This document shows positions 50,487 through 58,276 of a DNA stretch of 64,000 nt, piece by piece. Location: contig NZ_CP095481.1 of NCBI RefSeq assembly GCF_023023025.1, positions 4,154,001 through 4,218,000 of the forward strand, given 5' to 3'. Each line of letters starts with the position of its first letter. Position 1 is the stretch's first letter. The translations under genes and the position numbers were made by a program. Under the pieces are notes generated by a model. The model saw only the letters and a list, made by a program, of their open reading frames with translations, did no database searches and had not been told where the DNA came from. This stretch comes from Amycolatopsis sp. WQ 127309. GTDB taxonomy: Bacteria; Actinomycetota; Actinomycetes; Mycobacteriales; Pseudonocardiaceae.

Positions 50487-51530
50487 ATGGACGAAATGGA
50501 TCTCATGAAGAATCTGCGTGACGTGCCGTCCCCCGGTCCCGAGGCCTATGACCGTGCCCGCGCGGCACTGCGGACGGCGATGGAGGAACCCGTGGCCACG
50601 GTCGTGCGGCCGAAGCACTGGTTCTCCTGGCCCAAGGTCGGCGTCGCCGCCGTGGGCGCGGCAGCCGTCGCGGCGGCCGTGGTGATGGGTACGTCAGGCG
50701 GCAGTGTCCCGGCCGGCCCGTCCGGCGCGGCCCCGCAGGCGATCGAGGCCCCGCAGGCGGTCGAGGCGCCGCTGGTGAAGCTGGCCTCCGCGGTCCAGGC
50801 GGCCGGCACGCGGCCGGGAGACGCGTCGCTGATCATCAACACGAAGTTCGGGCTGGACGGCAAACCGGACCTCAGCTACACCCTCTACACCGACGAGAGC
50901 CGGCAGTTCACGGGCGACTCGGTGAAGACCCTGGTGGACGCCGTCGCCAAGGGCGACGCCGAGCCTGCTACGCCGTACGACCGGAACGTGATGGCGGCGG
51001 CCCGTCTCGCCGCGAACGGCGACGTCGACAAGGCCAGGATCGCGATGATCACCGCGGCCGGCAATGCCCTGGGAATCGGCCTGAGCCCCGCCGAGGCCGA
51101 CAAGGCCTGGGCGGCCGCCCAAGCGGAGACCGCGGAGATGTTCCGCAAGATCGGCAAGCCGGTTCCCGCCCCCAAACCGCGTCCGACGGGCAAGGACCTG
51201 GAAAACCTCATCGACAACCACCTGTGGAGCAACACCCAGCACGCGCTGTTCGCCAACGCCGCCGATGCGGAGGTCCGCGCGGGCGTGCTGAAGCTGTACG
51301 CGACCATCCCGGACATGATCGTCGGCAAGACCGACGTCGACGGCCGGCCCGCACTGACCCTCACCGCGCCTCCCGCCATCCTGGGCGGCAGTGCGGACGT
51401 CCTCACCATCAACGCCGACAACGGCCTGCCGATCCGTGAGGAGATCACCTCGGCGGAATCCAAGCACTACGTGGTGAACTACAAGTCCTCCCGCGTCACC
51501 CTCGCCGACGTGGCCGCGGGCAAGATCTGA
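50487..51530 (+). CDS. Membrane-anchored partner of the ECF sigma factor (CU044_5270-like)
   Basis: A 347-residue protein with a cytoplasmic N-terminus (about 45 residues), one membrane helix (VGVAAVGAAAVAAAVVMG, about 51-68) and an external domain of about 270 residues ending with YVVNYKSSRVTLADVAAGKI. Proteins of this pattern follow actinobacterial ECF genes and may act as anti-sigma factors or signal sensors, but the N-terminal zinc-type anti-sigma motif (HxxxCxxC) is absent. Function is inferred from position only. Confidence 0.72.
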   Translation: MDEMDLMKNLRDVPSPGPEAYDRARAALRTAMEEPVATVVRPKHWFSWPKVGVAAVGAAAVAAAVVMGTSGGSVPAGPSGAAPQAIEAPQAVEAPLVKLASAVQAAGTRPGDASLIINTKFGLDGKPDLSYTLYTDESRQFTGDSVKTLVDAVAKGDAEPATPYDRNVMAAARLAANGDVDKARIAMITAAGNALGIGLSPAEADKAWAAAQAETAEMFRKIGKPVPAPKPRPTGKDLENLIDNHLWSNTQHALFANAADAEVRAGVLKLYATIPDMIVGKTDVDGRPALTLTAPPAILGGSADVLTINADNGLPIREEITSAESKHYVVNYKSSRVTLADVAAGKI

Positions 51531-51540
51531 TCCTCGTACC

Positions 51541-51589
51541 GAACTGTCCGGGGAGGGCCGAGATCGTCTCGGCCCTCCCCGGACAGTTC
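51541..51589 (+). terminator. Perfect 23-bp terminator hairpin
   Basis: Arms 51541-51563 and 51567-51589 are completely complementary with a 3-base TCG loop, giving an exceptionally stable stem. It starts ten bases after the stop of the ECF operon. Confidence 0.93.
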
Positions 51590-51690
51590 TGTCTGTGCGC
51601 CGCCGCCGTTCTGCGTACGGGAGCACGACTGCGGTGGCCCGCGCGAATCGGAGATACCTTCGGACTCCACGTCGGTATGGGGTGTGCTCG

Positions 51691-51796
51691 CGGCCCGCCG
51701 AGATCGCGAACCTCGTGGCGTTCCTGGCGAGCGACCGGTTGAGGCAACGTCACCGGCGCGACATCGCCCATCGACGGCGGCTACTGCAGCGCACCC
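51691..51796 (+). pseudogene. Short-chain dehydrogenase C-terminal remnant (frameshifted)
   Basis: RPAEIANLVAFLASDR is read in one frame, and NVTGATSPIDGGY, the standard end of an SDR, about 10 bases later in another frame. Together they match the last 40 residues of a classical SDR, so this is a decayed tail with a frameshift. Confidence 0.7.
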
Positions 51797-51949
51797 GGCT
51801 CGAGGCAGGTCGGGAGTCCGGAGACTCGACCAGCAGAACAAGAACTCATCGGCCACCTGAGCCCGATCATCGCCTCGATGAACGGGCGGCCATGCGGCCT
51901 GTGTTCGACGTGGATCAGCGGGAGGTGCGCAGGCTCGCGGCCGGTCAGA

Positions 51950-52075
51950 GGTGCACGGTGATGGGAGCGCGTGGTGCGGAGCTGGAACGCCAGTTCGGTT
52001 TCGGCGTGGTGCGGCAGCTCTTCGAGCCGGTTCTGCCGAGGGAGCAGGCCGCGCGGTTGTTCAGCGGCGAAAGCA
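51950..52075 (+). pseudogene. Fragment of a large LuxR (LAL-type) regulator
   Basis: The frame reads CTVMGARGAELERQFGFGVV followed by RQLFEPVL, which is the segment following the Walker A site in LAL regulators. The P-loop, the rest of the ATPase and the HTH are absent. About 45 residues of about 900 remain. Confidence 0.65.
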
Positions 52076-52329
52076 TTCTTTCGCGCTCCGCCACGGCGAC
52101 ACCGACGAGGTGCCGAAGGCGATCGAGACATTCGGCACCCGCGCGCTGCAGCTTTCTAACGCAGCATGCAGGTCGGCGCGACATCGGCGACGCGCCAGGT
52201 AGCCGAAGGCAAATGCTGGGACGAGATCTGCCGACGCCCCTGCGCGCGTCCGTTCCCGCTTCTGCGACGAGTCCGTGTTCGAACCCCTCTCAAACCTGAG
52301 CAACGCACCAGGGTGCGGACGGGGAAGCA

Positions 52330-52353
52330 GGAGCCTTGCGAATGCAAGGCTCC
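52330..52353. terminator. Hairpin, possible terminator
   Basis: GGAGCCTTGC and GCAAGGCTCC form a perfect 10-bp stem with a GAAT loop. It stands 150 bases beyond the convergent secreted-protein gene and could end its transcript or be a relic. Confidence 0.55.
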
Positions 52354-52503
52354 CGCAAGAGATCTACCTTCCCGGAATGCTCGATATCCGCGAGCCTTTG
52401 GAATGTCCCACGCGGATCGCGGCGCGTAAAGCGGTCTCGACCTCTGCCTTGCAGGCCGGGCTGGGAATGTCGCCGGCTCGGACGCTCCGTGCGTGGCGAT
52501 CGT

Positions 52504-53031
52504 CTAGCTGAGTACGAACGAGCTGGCCCGGTCCGACCAGTTCGTCGCCACGCATTTGGTCAGATCGGTGCATCGGTCGATGAACACCGACGAGGTACCG
52601 CTCAGGTTGAACCCGTCGTAGAGCTTGATGTCACATTTGCTCGGGTTGCTGGTGTAGGTGCTGACCGATGTGAACGTATTGTTCATGTTGATACCGTTGT
52701 TGTACGAGTAGATGCTCAGGTCGTACAGCTCATAGTCGTTGTTGCTGTAGGAAGCGGTGCACACGTGATCCCCGGACAGGATGTTGTATCCGCCGCCCTG
52801 GTTGTAGTTGACCCAGTTGTACATCGCCACCAAGTCGTAGTCAGCGGCGGCCGATCGATGTGCCTGCAGCTTCGACATGGAGTCGAAGCAGACCGTGGTG
52901 TGCCTGCTCAGGCTGGTGTTGCAGAAGCTTCCGGTACCCGTGCCGCTGGCCGTGGCGGCGCTCGCCGAGGCCGGTTGGGCCACAATCGCCAGGGTAATCA
53001 TCAGCAGGGCAGTGAAAAACTTGCGTTTCAT
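52504..53031 (-). CDS. Small secreted protein, beta-gamma-crystallin / I36-inhibitor-like
   Basis: A 175-residue protein with a signal peptide (1-26, cut near ASA) and GGGAGGAAG upstream of the ATG. The mature part is rich in Tyr, Asn, Ser and Thr and has two Cys pairs. CDIKLYDGFNLSGTSSVF and the following SFVLS fit a beta-gamma-crystallin strand pattern, as in secreted protease inhibitors of family I36. The match is weak; no inhibitory loop can be identified. It lies alone between decayed DNA and a divergent SARP gene. Confidence 0.7.
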   Translation of the reverse strand: MKRKFFTALLMITLAIVAQPASASAATASGTGTGSFCNTSLSRHTTVCFDSMSKLQAHRSAAADYDLVAMYNWVNYNQGGGYNILSGDHVCTASYSNNDYELYDLSIYSYNNGINMNNTFTSVSTYTSNPSKCDIKLYDGFNLSGTSSVFIDRCTDLTKCVATNWSDRASSFVLS

Positions 53032-53125
53032 GATTTCTTCCTCCCTTAGGACGCGGCGTCGGACAGGCGCCAGGAACGTCAGTGCTTGGCGTCCGTCAGG
53101 TCCACGCGCAGACCTTCGAAACGGT

Positions 53126-53231
53126 TTAGCCGGCCGCTGATGCACTGCTCGTGCCGGTGAGGAGCCCGAGCAGCACCGAGTCGAACGTGAGCAGCAGCGC
53201 GGTTGCCCGGCGGTTCCATGTGACATCGATT
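53126..53231 (-). pseudogene. Relic of a second signal peptide
   Basis: Behind a perfect AGGGAGGAAATC that mimics the ribosome site of the neighbouring gene, one frame encodes TWNRRATALLLTFDSVLLGL, continuing LTGTSSASAAG, and stops at a TAA (53126). It has the charge, length and AxA-like end of a signal peptide but no mature protein, and no normal start codon in that frame. It is probably the remnant of a duplicated secreted gene. Confidence 0.4.
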
Positions 53232-53444
53232 TCCTCCCTTCAGGTAAACAAGCGACGAGGCCTCGGATTCGGCTACGACGTGCTGCGTGCCACGTGCACC
53301 CGGGAGCCCCCTCGAGCTCCCGGGTGCGCCGGCAAGAACCCGGTTCGTGAACCGGCGAGATGAGCGTGGCCCCGGCCCTGTACAGGATCGGCATATTCGG
53401 CGAACATCAGCTGGTCAGAAGCCGCCCACTCTGAGGAGGACGTG

Positions 53445-56363
53445 GTGAGGTTCTTGCTGCTGGGCACGATCGAGGTGCGCGCAGGAGCCACGCAGCTGGC
53501 CTTGTCGTCCCCACGCCAGCGGGCGGTATTGGCGGCGTTGCTCCTGACCCCCAACACAGTGGTCGCACCGCATCGCCTTGTGGAGATGGTGTGGGGTGAC
53601 GCAGCTCCGGCCTCGGCCGCGGCGAACCTGCGGACGCACATATCGCAGCTGCGGCGCCAGCTGGCCGCGGTAGAGGACGGAGGTCGGATCCACGCTCGCG
53701 CAGGCGGCTATCTCATCGACGTCCGCCACGACGAGCTCGACATCGAACGCTTCGAGCTGCTGACCGAGGCAGGGCACCGCGCACGGCTGCTCGGCGACGA
53801 CGGTCGCGCCGCTGCATCGTTTGGTGAGGCTCTGCAGTTGTGGCGAGGCCGGCCACTGGCCAATCTCCAGCCGACAGCGGCGTTCGACATCGAGGTGCAA
53901 CGCCTCGACGCGAGCCGGCTCTCGGTCACCGAACAACGCTGCCGCGCGAAGCTGCACCTGGGAGCAGACACCGACGTCGTCGCTGATCTGCAAGGCCTGG
54001 TCACCGAGCATCCGCTTCACGAACCCCTGTGGAGCCTCCTGATGACCGCCCTGGCCGGGGCAGGGCGGCAGGCAGACGCCCTCGTTGCGTTCGAGTCGAT
54101 CCGTCGACGTCTCGCCGACGAGCTGGGCACGTCGCCTGGGCGGGAGCTACGTGAGGCGCATCTGGCGATCTTGCGGAGCGAAGACACGCCCAGTCCGTCG
54201 GTCAGGCCGGCACAGCTACCTCGCGCTACCGGTGGATTCTGCGGTCGCGCCGCTGAGCTGCGTGCGCTCGACGAGCTCCTGAACTCCGGTGGCGCCTCCC
54301 GGCTGGGCGTGGTGGTCGGTTCCGCGGGAGTCGGCAAGTCCGCACTGACGGTGCAGTGGGCACACCGAACGGCTCAGCGATTTCCCGACGGCCAGCTCTA
54401 CGCCGACCTGCAGAACACCGACGATCCGATGCCGGTACTCGCTCAATTCCTGCGTGCGCTGGGTGTGCCGCACCAGCGTATTCCTCGTGAGCCAGCAGAG
54501 GCCGCGGCCCTCTATCGGTCGCTCCTGGCACCGAAGACTCTTCTCTGCGTACTCGACAACGCCACCGGCCATTCCCAAATTCGCCTGCTCCTGCCCGGTG
54601 CACCCGATTGCGTGACTGTGGTGACCAGCCGAAACCGTCTCGACGGCTTGGTGGCGCTGGAGGGCGCCCGCCGAATCGCCGTCGATGTCCTCACACCGGA
54701 AGAGGCGACCACACTGATCGAGACCAGCGTCGGCGCCGACCGCGCCGCTGCCGAGCCCGCCGCGGTCGCCGAGCTCGCGAAGACGTGCGCTTATCTCCCC
54801 TTGGCGCTGCGCATCACCAGCGCTCAGCTCGGTCTTCACCCTGCCCGCCGCATTGCCGATCACCTCGCCGATCTGCGTCATCGCGGAGTTCTCGACAGCC
54901 TGACCATCGACGGCGACAACAGCGCCGTCCGCGTCGCTTACGACCTCTCCTACGATGCGCTCGCCGCCTCTACCCGCCGCACGCTCCGCCTGCTCGGCCT
55001 CATTCCGGGCCCTGATTTCACTGCGGCGGCCGCGGCCGCGCTGACCAGTAGCACCACTGCCGGCGCTGCTTTCGAACTCGGCCGCCTCGCAGTCGCCCAT
55101 CTGGTCGACGAGTACACCGCCGGCAGGTACCGCATGCACGACCTCTTGCGTTGTTACGCCGCCGAACGCGCGTGCGCCGAGGACCTTGCAGACGAACGCG
55201 ACACGGCGATGACTGCCCTGTACGCCTACTACCTTCAGCGCGCTGATTCCGCGGCCGACCGGGTCGCACCGTACGTCCTGCGGATGCCCCGGCCGCGCGC
55301 CGATCAGCACGTGTTCGACACTGACGCCGGGGCACGAGCCTGGCTCCGCCGCGAAACCCCCAATCTCGTGGCGGCAATCCGCCGTGCCCACGCCACCGGG
55401 CAACACGTCACGACATGGGAGCTCACCGACGCCATACGTGGCTACTGCACCATCGGATTCCTTCCGGAAGCACTGGAGCTGGCCGAGCTTTCACTCGACG
55501 CGGCCGATGCTGCCGGCCACACAGACGCGCGCGCGGCTGCCCACAACAACCTCGCGGCCGCGCAGGCCGTCGGCTATCAGTTCGAACCGGCTGTCGAGCA
55601 CTTCGAGGCGGCATTGTCGCTCTACCGCAAACTCGAACACCGACGTGGAATCACAGTCGTGCTGCAGAACCTCGCCACCATGAAGGTGACAACTGGTGAC
55701 CTAACTGGCGCAGCTGCCGCATTCGCAGCGGCAGCAATGCTCGATCCTCATCCAAACCCGATTTACCGGCAGAATCTCGGCATCATGTACGAGTACAGCG
55801 GGCAACCTGCCAGGGCAGTGGCAACGCACAAACAGTACGTCGCCGATCATCCGACTCCATTGACCCTGTTGCTTCTCGCCCGCGCGGCACACCGCGACGG
55901 ACGAGACGGCTCGGCGCTTCGCGCCGCAGAAGAGGCGTTGGACGCTGCTCGGCAAGCCGGTGATGCCTGCACCGAAGTACACGCTCTCGCGCTGCTCGCC
56001 CGCATATACACCGACACCGATGACGTTGCGCTCGCGTACGACGTTGCCGATGCGGCGTTGAGGCTGGCCCGCGAGGTGCTCGACCCCGGCGCGGTGATCG
56101 CCGGCCACGCCGCCGCTGCCGGCGTCTGCCTGCGAAGCGGTATGCTTCATCGCGCCTCGGTGCATTACCGCGAAGCTCTTGGTCGAGCACGCCGTTTCCG
56201 TATCCGGTTCGACGAGTACGAAGCTCTGATTGGCCTCTGTCAAACGGAATGTGCGGTCGGAGATCTCGAACGCGCCCATAATTATCGTCGTGCGGCATCT
56301 AGACTTGCACACGAGAATGGCTTCGACGGCCTCGGTGAATGCATAGTGCCTTTGGTGCCGTAG
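53445..56363 (+). CDS. AfsR/SARP-family regulator (third copy)
   Basis: A 972-residue regulator with a GTG start; the GTG at 53445 has better spacing to GGAGG than the one at 53442. Winged helix about 1-90 (VRFLLLGTIEVRAGATQL), BTAD about 95-245, ATPase with Walker A GSAGVGKS (about 292-299) and LLCVLDNATGHSQI, then TPR repeats (NNLAAAQAVGYQFEPAVEHFEAAL, LLARIYTDTDDVALAYDV). G+C at the third codon position falls in the second half, suggesting foreign or relaxed origin. No biosynthetic genes are adjacent. Confidence 0.9.
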   Translation: MRFLLLGTIEVRAGATQLALSSPRQRAVLAALLLTPNTVVAPHRLVEMVWGDAAPASAAANLRTHISQLRRQLAAVEDGGRIHARAGGYLIDVRHDELDIERFELLTEAGHRARLLGDDGRAAASFGEALQLWRGRPLANLQPTAAFDIEVQRLDASRLSVTEQRCRAKLHLGADTDVVADLQGLVTEHPLHEPLWSLLMTALAGAGRQADALVAFESIRRRLADELGTSPGRELREAHLAILRSEDTPSPSVRPAQLPRATGGFCGRAAELRALDELLNSGGASRLGVVVGSAGVGKSALTVQWAHRTAQRFPDGQLYADLQNTDDPMPVLAQFLRALGVPHQRIPREPAEAAALYRSLLAPKTLLCVLDNATGHSQIRLLLPGAPDCVTVVTSRNRLDGLVALEGARRIAVDVLTPEEATTLIETSVGADRAAAEPAAVAELAKTCAYLPLALRITSAQLGLHPARRIADHLADLRHRGVLDSLTIDGDNSAVRVAYDLSYDALAASTRRTLRLLGLIPGPDFTAAAAAALTSSTTAGAAFELGRLAVAHLVDEYTAGRYRMHDLLRCYAAERACAEDLADERDTAMTALYAYYLQRADSAADRVAPYVLRMPRPRADQHVFDTDAGARAWLRRETPNLVAAIRRAHATGQHVTTWELTDAIRGYCTIGFLPEALELAELSLDAADAAGHTDARAAAHNNLAAAQAVGYQFEPAVEHFEAALSLYRKLEHRRGITVVLQNLATMKVTTGDLTGAAAAFAAAAMLDPHPNPIYRQNLGIMYEYSGQPARAVATHKQYVADHPTPLTLLLLARAAHRDGRDGSALRAAEEALDAARQAGDACTEVHALALLARIYTDTDDVALAYDVADAALRLAREVLDPGAVIAGHAAAAGVCLRSGMLHRASVHYREALGRARRFRIRFDEYEALIGLCQTECAVGDLERAHNYRRAASRLAHENGFDGLGECIVPLVP

Positions 56364-56657
56364 GGGAACTGCCCGGCGCTTGAGGCATGTCCCAAGGAGC
56401 TGGTCGAGCCCCGAGTGGGGTTGGTCATCTCGATGAAAGTCGCGGTTGAGCCGTCAAACTGATCGACGCTGCATCTTGATCAACACGAACGCGTATGTCG
56501 GATGGTGTTCGACCGCGACTGCCCGTCATGGGGCGCACCGCAACGCGCGGCCGACTCTGGCGAGAAATTCCGCTCATCGGCATGAGTGCGTGTAGTGGGT
56601 TCGCAACTCACTGCAACACTGGCCGTTGCGACGCCGGAACTTTCGGAAGGCCCGGAT

Positions 56658-57110
56658 TCAGCCTGCTGGTATACGCCGGGTTTCAACGAGCTTGGTGTTG
56701 TAATGGGCACCGTTTACGACGGTGGTCTCGACGAGTGCCTCGAAGTGCTTCATTCTCCTGATTCTGCGGAGGAACGTCCGATCTCCGAGCTTCTCTGCCG
56801 CAGCCTCGGTGCCGTGTTCGAAGCATCCTGCGATGATGACAAGTTCCGACGTGTCCGGTGCGAGGGGGTTCGGCGTCCGGATGATCAAGGCATGGTCGCC
56901 GACCGGGTAGCCTGAGTCCTCGTACTGCGGCCTCGGTAACCGACCGGACCTCAGGTCGTGGACCACGGCTGCCTCGTGCTCCTGATCTTCGGCGAAAATC
57001 GTAGGAGATTGTTCCGCGCAACTTCGCCATCATTGTACGCGTCACGGCATTCGCCACTGGCCCACCGATCAGGACGAGATCCGAACTCAGCTCACGCGGC
57101 GCCAGTCGCC
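56658..57110 (-). pseudogene. Actinobacterial hypothetical protein, frameshifted and N-terminally truncated
   Basis: The first part reads SSDLVLIGGPVANAVTRTMM and then AKLRGTISYDF in one frame; the second part continues AEDQEHEAAVVHDLRSG and later RTPNPLAPDTSELVIIAGCF in the next. A run of four T (plus-strand AAAA at 56995-56998) carries one base too many; removing it joins YDF to AEDQEHE. The GGPxAN and NP-GT pattern occurs in actinobacterial proteins of unknown function, often with an additional N-terminal domain that is missing here. Confidence 0.6.
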
Positions 57111-57561
57111 GGCGGGTTCGGTCCAGGGCACGGTGAACTCCTGCGCTGTGGTGAGGGGGTCGCGTTGTGGTGCGTGTCCAGGACCGCTCCATAGGCGACA
57201 GAGAGGAAGCTGATTCGGCGAAGAACCTCGGTGTGTGACCGGATCGGGTGCTGGCGACGAGTCCGACGGCGTCGGCGGGGCCGGCTCTGAACCTGGTTCC
57301 GGTGACTCGTCCGCGGTGGCCGGCGGTCGACGATTGCGCGGAGGTCCTCGTCGGTGAAGCACAGGTGCTTGCCGACGAAGGTGCACGGGATGAGGCGCTG
57401 GCCGGCTTTGCGGCGGAGCCACGACTCGCCAATGGTCAAGCGCTCGGCCGCGTCGGCCGGTGTGTAGAGGAGTCGGCCCGTGTCGCCGGTGGGGGAGTCG
57501 GCGGGCTCCGGCTGGGGCGTTACGGCGTCGGGTGGCGTAGGAGAGCGTCGTCGTTCTGCAT
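57092..57561 (-). pseudogene. Excisionase-like HTH protein, frameshifted
   Basis: A start MQNDDALLRHPTP with GAGG upstream reaches a stop after 13 residues. One base out of frame, the sequence continues DAVTPQPEPADSP and then LYTPADAAERLTIGES with WLRRKAGQRLIPCTF and FTDEDLRAIV, a MerR/AlpA-type winged helix as in excisionases of actinomycete integrative elements. The C-terminal part after VDRRPP shows no conserved pattern. Position close to a tRNA gene supports a decayed integrative element. Confidence 0.6.
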
Positions 57562-57813
57562 GGTGGCCTCGAAGTGCGTGACGGGTCGTGGTCGCTGCTA
57601 ACTCCGCTCAGGCGCAGCTGAGGAGACAGAAAGATCATGATCTGCGGCCAACCGCATCAAGGCTGGCGCGGGACCGGCGGCGGAGCCTGCGGCCGACGGC
57701 GGAGAGGTGGCGGGTCAGAGAACCTTTGGTGATCCACCTGTTCGGGGGACGCTGCTGGGGCACTTCTCGTGACCCCATTTCGCCGCCATCCGGCCGGTGC
57801 CCCAGTTTTGCCC

Positions 57814-57833
57814 CAGCTACCCGCCGGTAGCTG
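57814..57833. repeat. Perfect inverted repeat
   Basis: CAGCTACC (57814-57821) and GGTAGCTG (57826-57833) with a 4-base spacer. It stands between the decayed region and the tRNA; it could be a remnant of an integrase arm site or a terminator. Confidence 0.4.
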
Positions 57834-57870
57834 AACTTGTGCTTGTCGAAACTCAAAGTTTGCTGGAACG

Positions 57871-57911
57871 AAAAAACCGCCCAACCTGGAACTTCTGTCC
57901 CGGTGGGCGGT
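57871..57911 (-). terminator. Rho-independent terminator of the tRNA
   Basis: On the minus strand ACCGCCCA pairs with TGGGCGGT across a 20-base loop and is followed by six T. It starts 13 bases behind the tRNA 3' end. Confidence 0.9.
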
Positions 57912-57923
57912 GTTTCGTCACTG

Positions 57924-57996
57924 TGGAGCTAAGGGGACTCGAACCCCTGACCCCCTCACTGCCAGTGAGGTGCGCTACCAGCTGCGCCATAGCCCC
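57924..57996 (-). tRNA. tRNA-Ala (anticodon GGC)
   Basis: A 73-base cloverleaf on the minus strand. The acceptor stem GGGGCTA pairs with TAGCTCC (one G-T wobble), followed by the discriminator A; CCA is not encoded. D arm GCGC-AGCTGGTA-GCGC, anticodon arm CTCAC-TGGCAGT-GTGAG-like with GGC at the centre, T arm GGGG-TTCGAGT-CCCC. tRNA genes are common targets of actinomycete integrative elements. Confidence 0.97.
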
Positions 57997-58276
57997 GAGG
58001 CGAAGGTGTACTCCGCATCTCGTATGGCCATACCCTACACGCCGTCCTGAGGCCCTTGACGCGGGGGTGCCCGCATGGTCACCAACTCGAGCGCAACCTT
58101 GTGACCTGCAGTTTTAGGACTTATTTTTAGGCGTGTATTGACTCGCGGTGTGTCCGCCGTTACATTTTCGGCGGTTGTGACGCCGAGGTCCCCGCCCGTT
58201 ACGCCGCGTCTTCACCGGGCATGCCTCTGCCGTTTCCTGCTCGAAGAACGCCGCCTGTGCGGCAGAGGAGGTTTCG

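Larger units (their letters stand above)
51590..52503. other. Decayed region with gene remnants
   Basis: No intact gene is present over 900 bases. Both strands have only short frames without normal codon bias. Readable remnants are an SDR C-terminus (51691-51796), part of a large LuxR regulator (51950-52075) and a hairpin (52330-52353). The base composition is slightly lower in G+C than in neighbouring genes. Confidence 0.7.
56364..57923. other. Decayed mobile-element-like region upstream of tRNA-Ala
   Basis: About 1.56 kb without an intact gene and with visibly lower G+C. It contains two frameshifted minus-strand genes (56658-57110 and 57092-57561), a perfect 8-bp hairpin (57814-57833) and the tRNA terminator. 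No integrase, transposase or plasmid gene is recognisable. The stretches 56364-56657 and 57562-57813 show nothing identifiable. Confidence 0.6.

Noticed and set aside
52336..53049. Plus-strand frame of 237 codons antisense to the secreted protein
   Set aside because: No family pattern and no ribosome site; the minus strand has a signal peptide and good start.
57635..57884. Small minus-strand frames next to the tRNA as an integrase tail
   Set aside because: No tyrosine-recombinase R-H-R-Y pattern or other recognisable motif is present.
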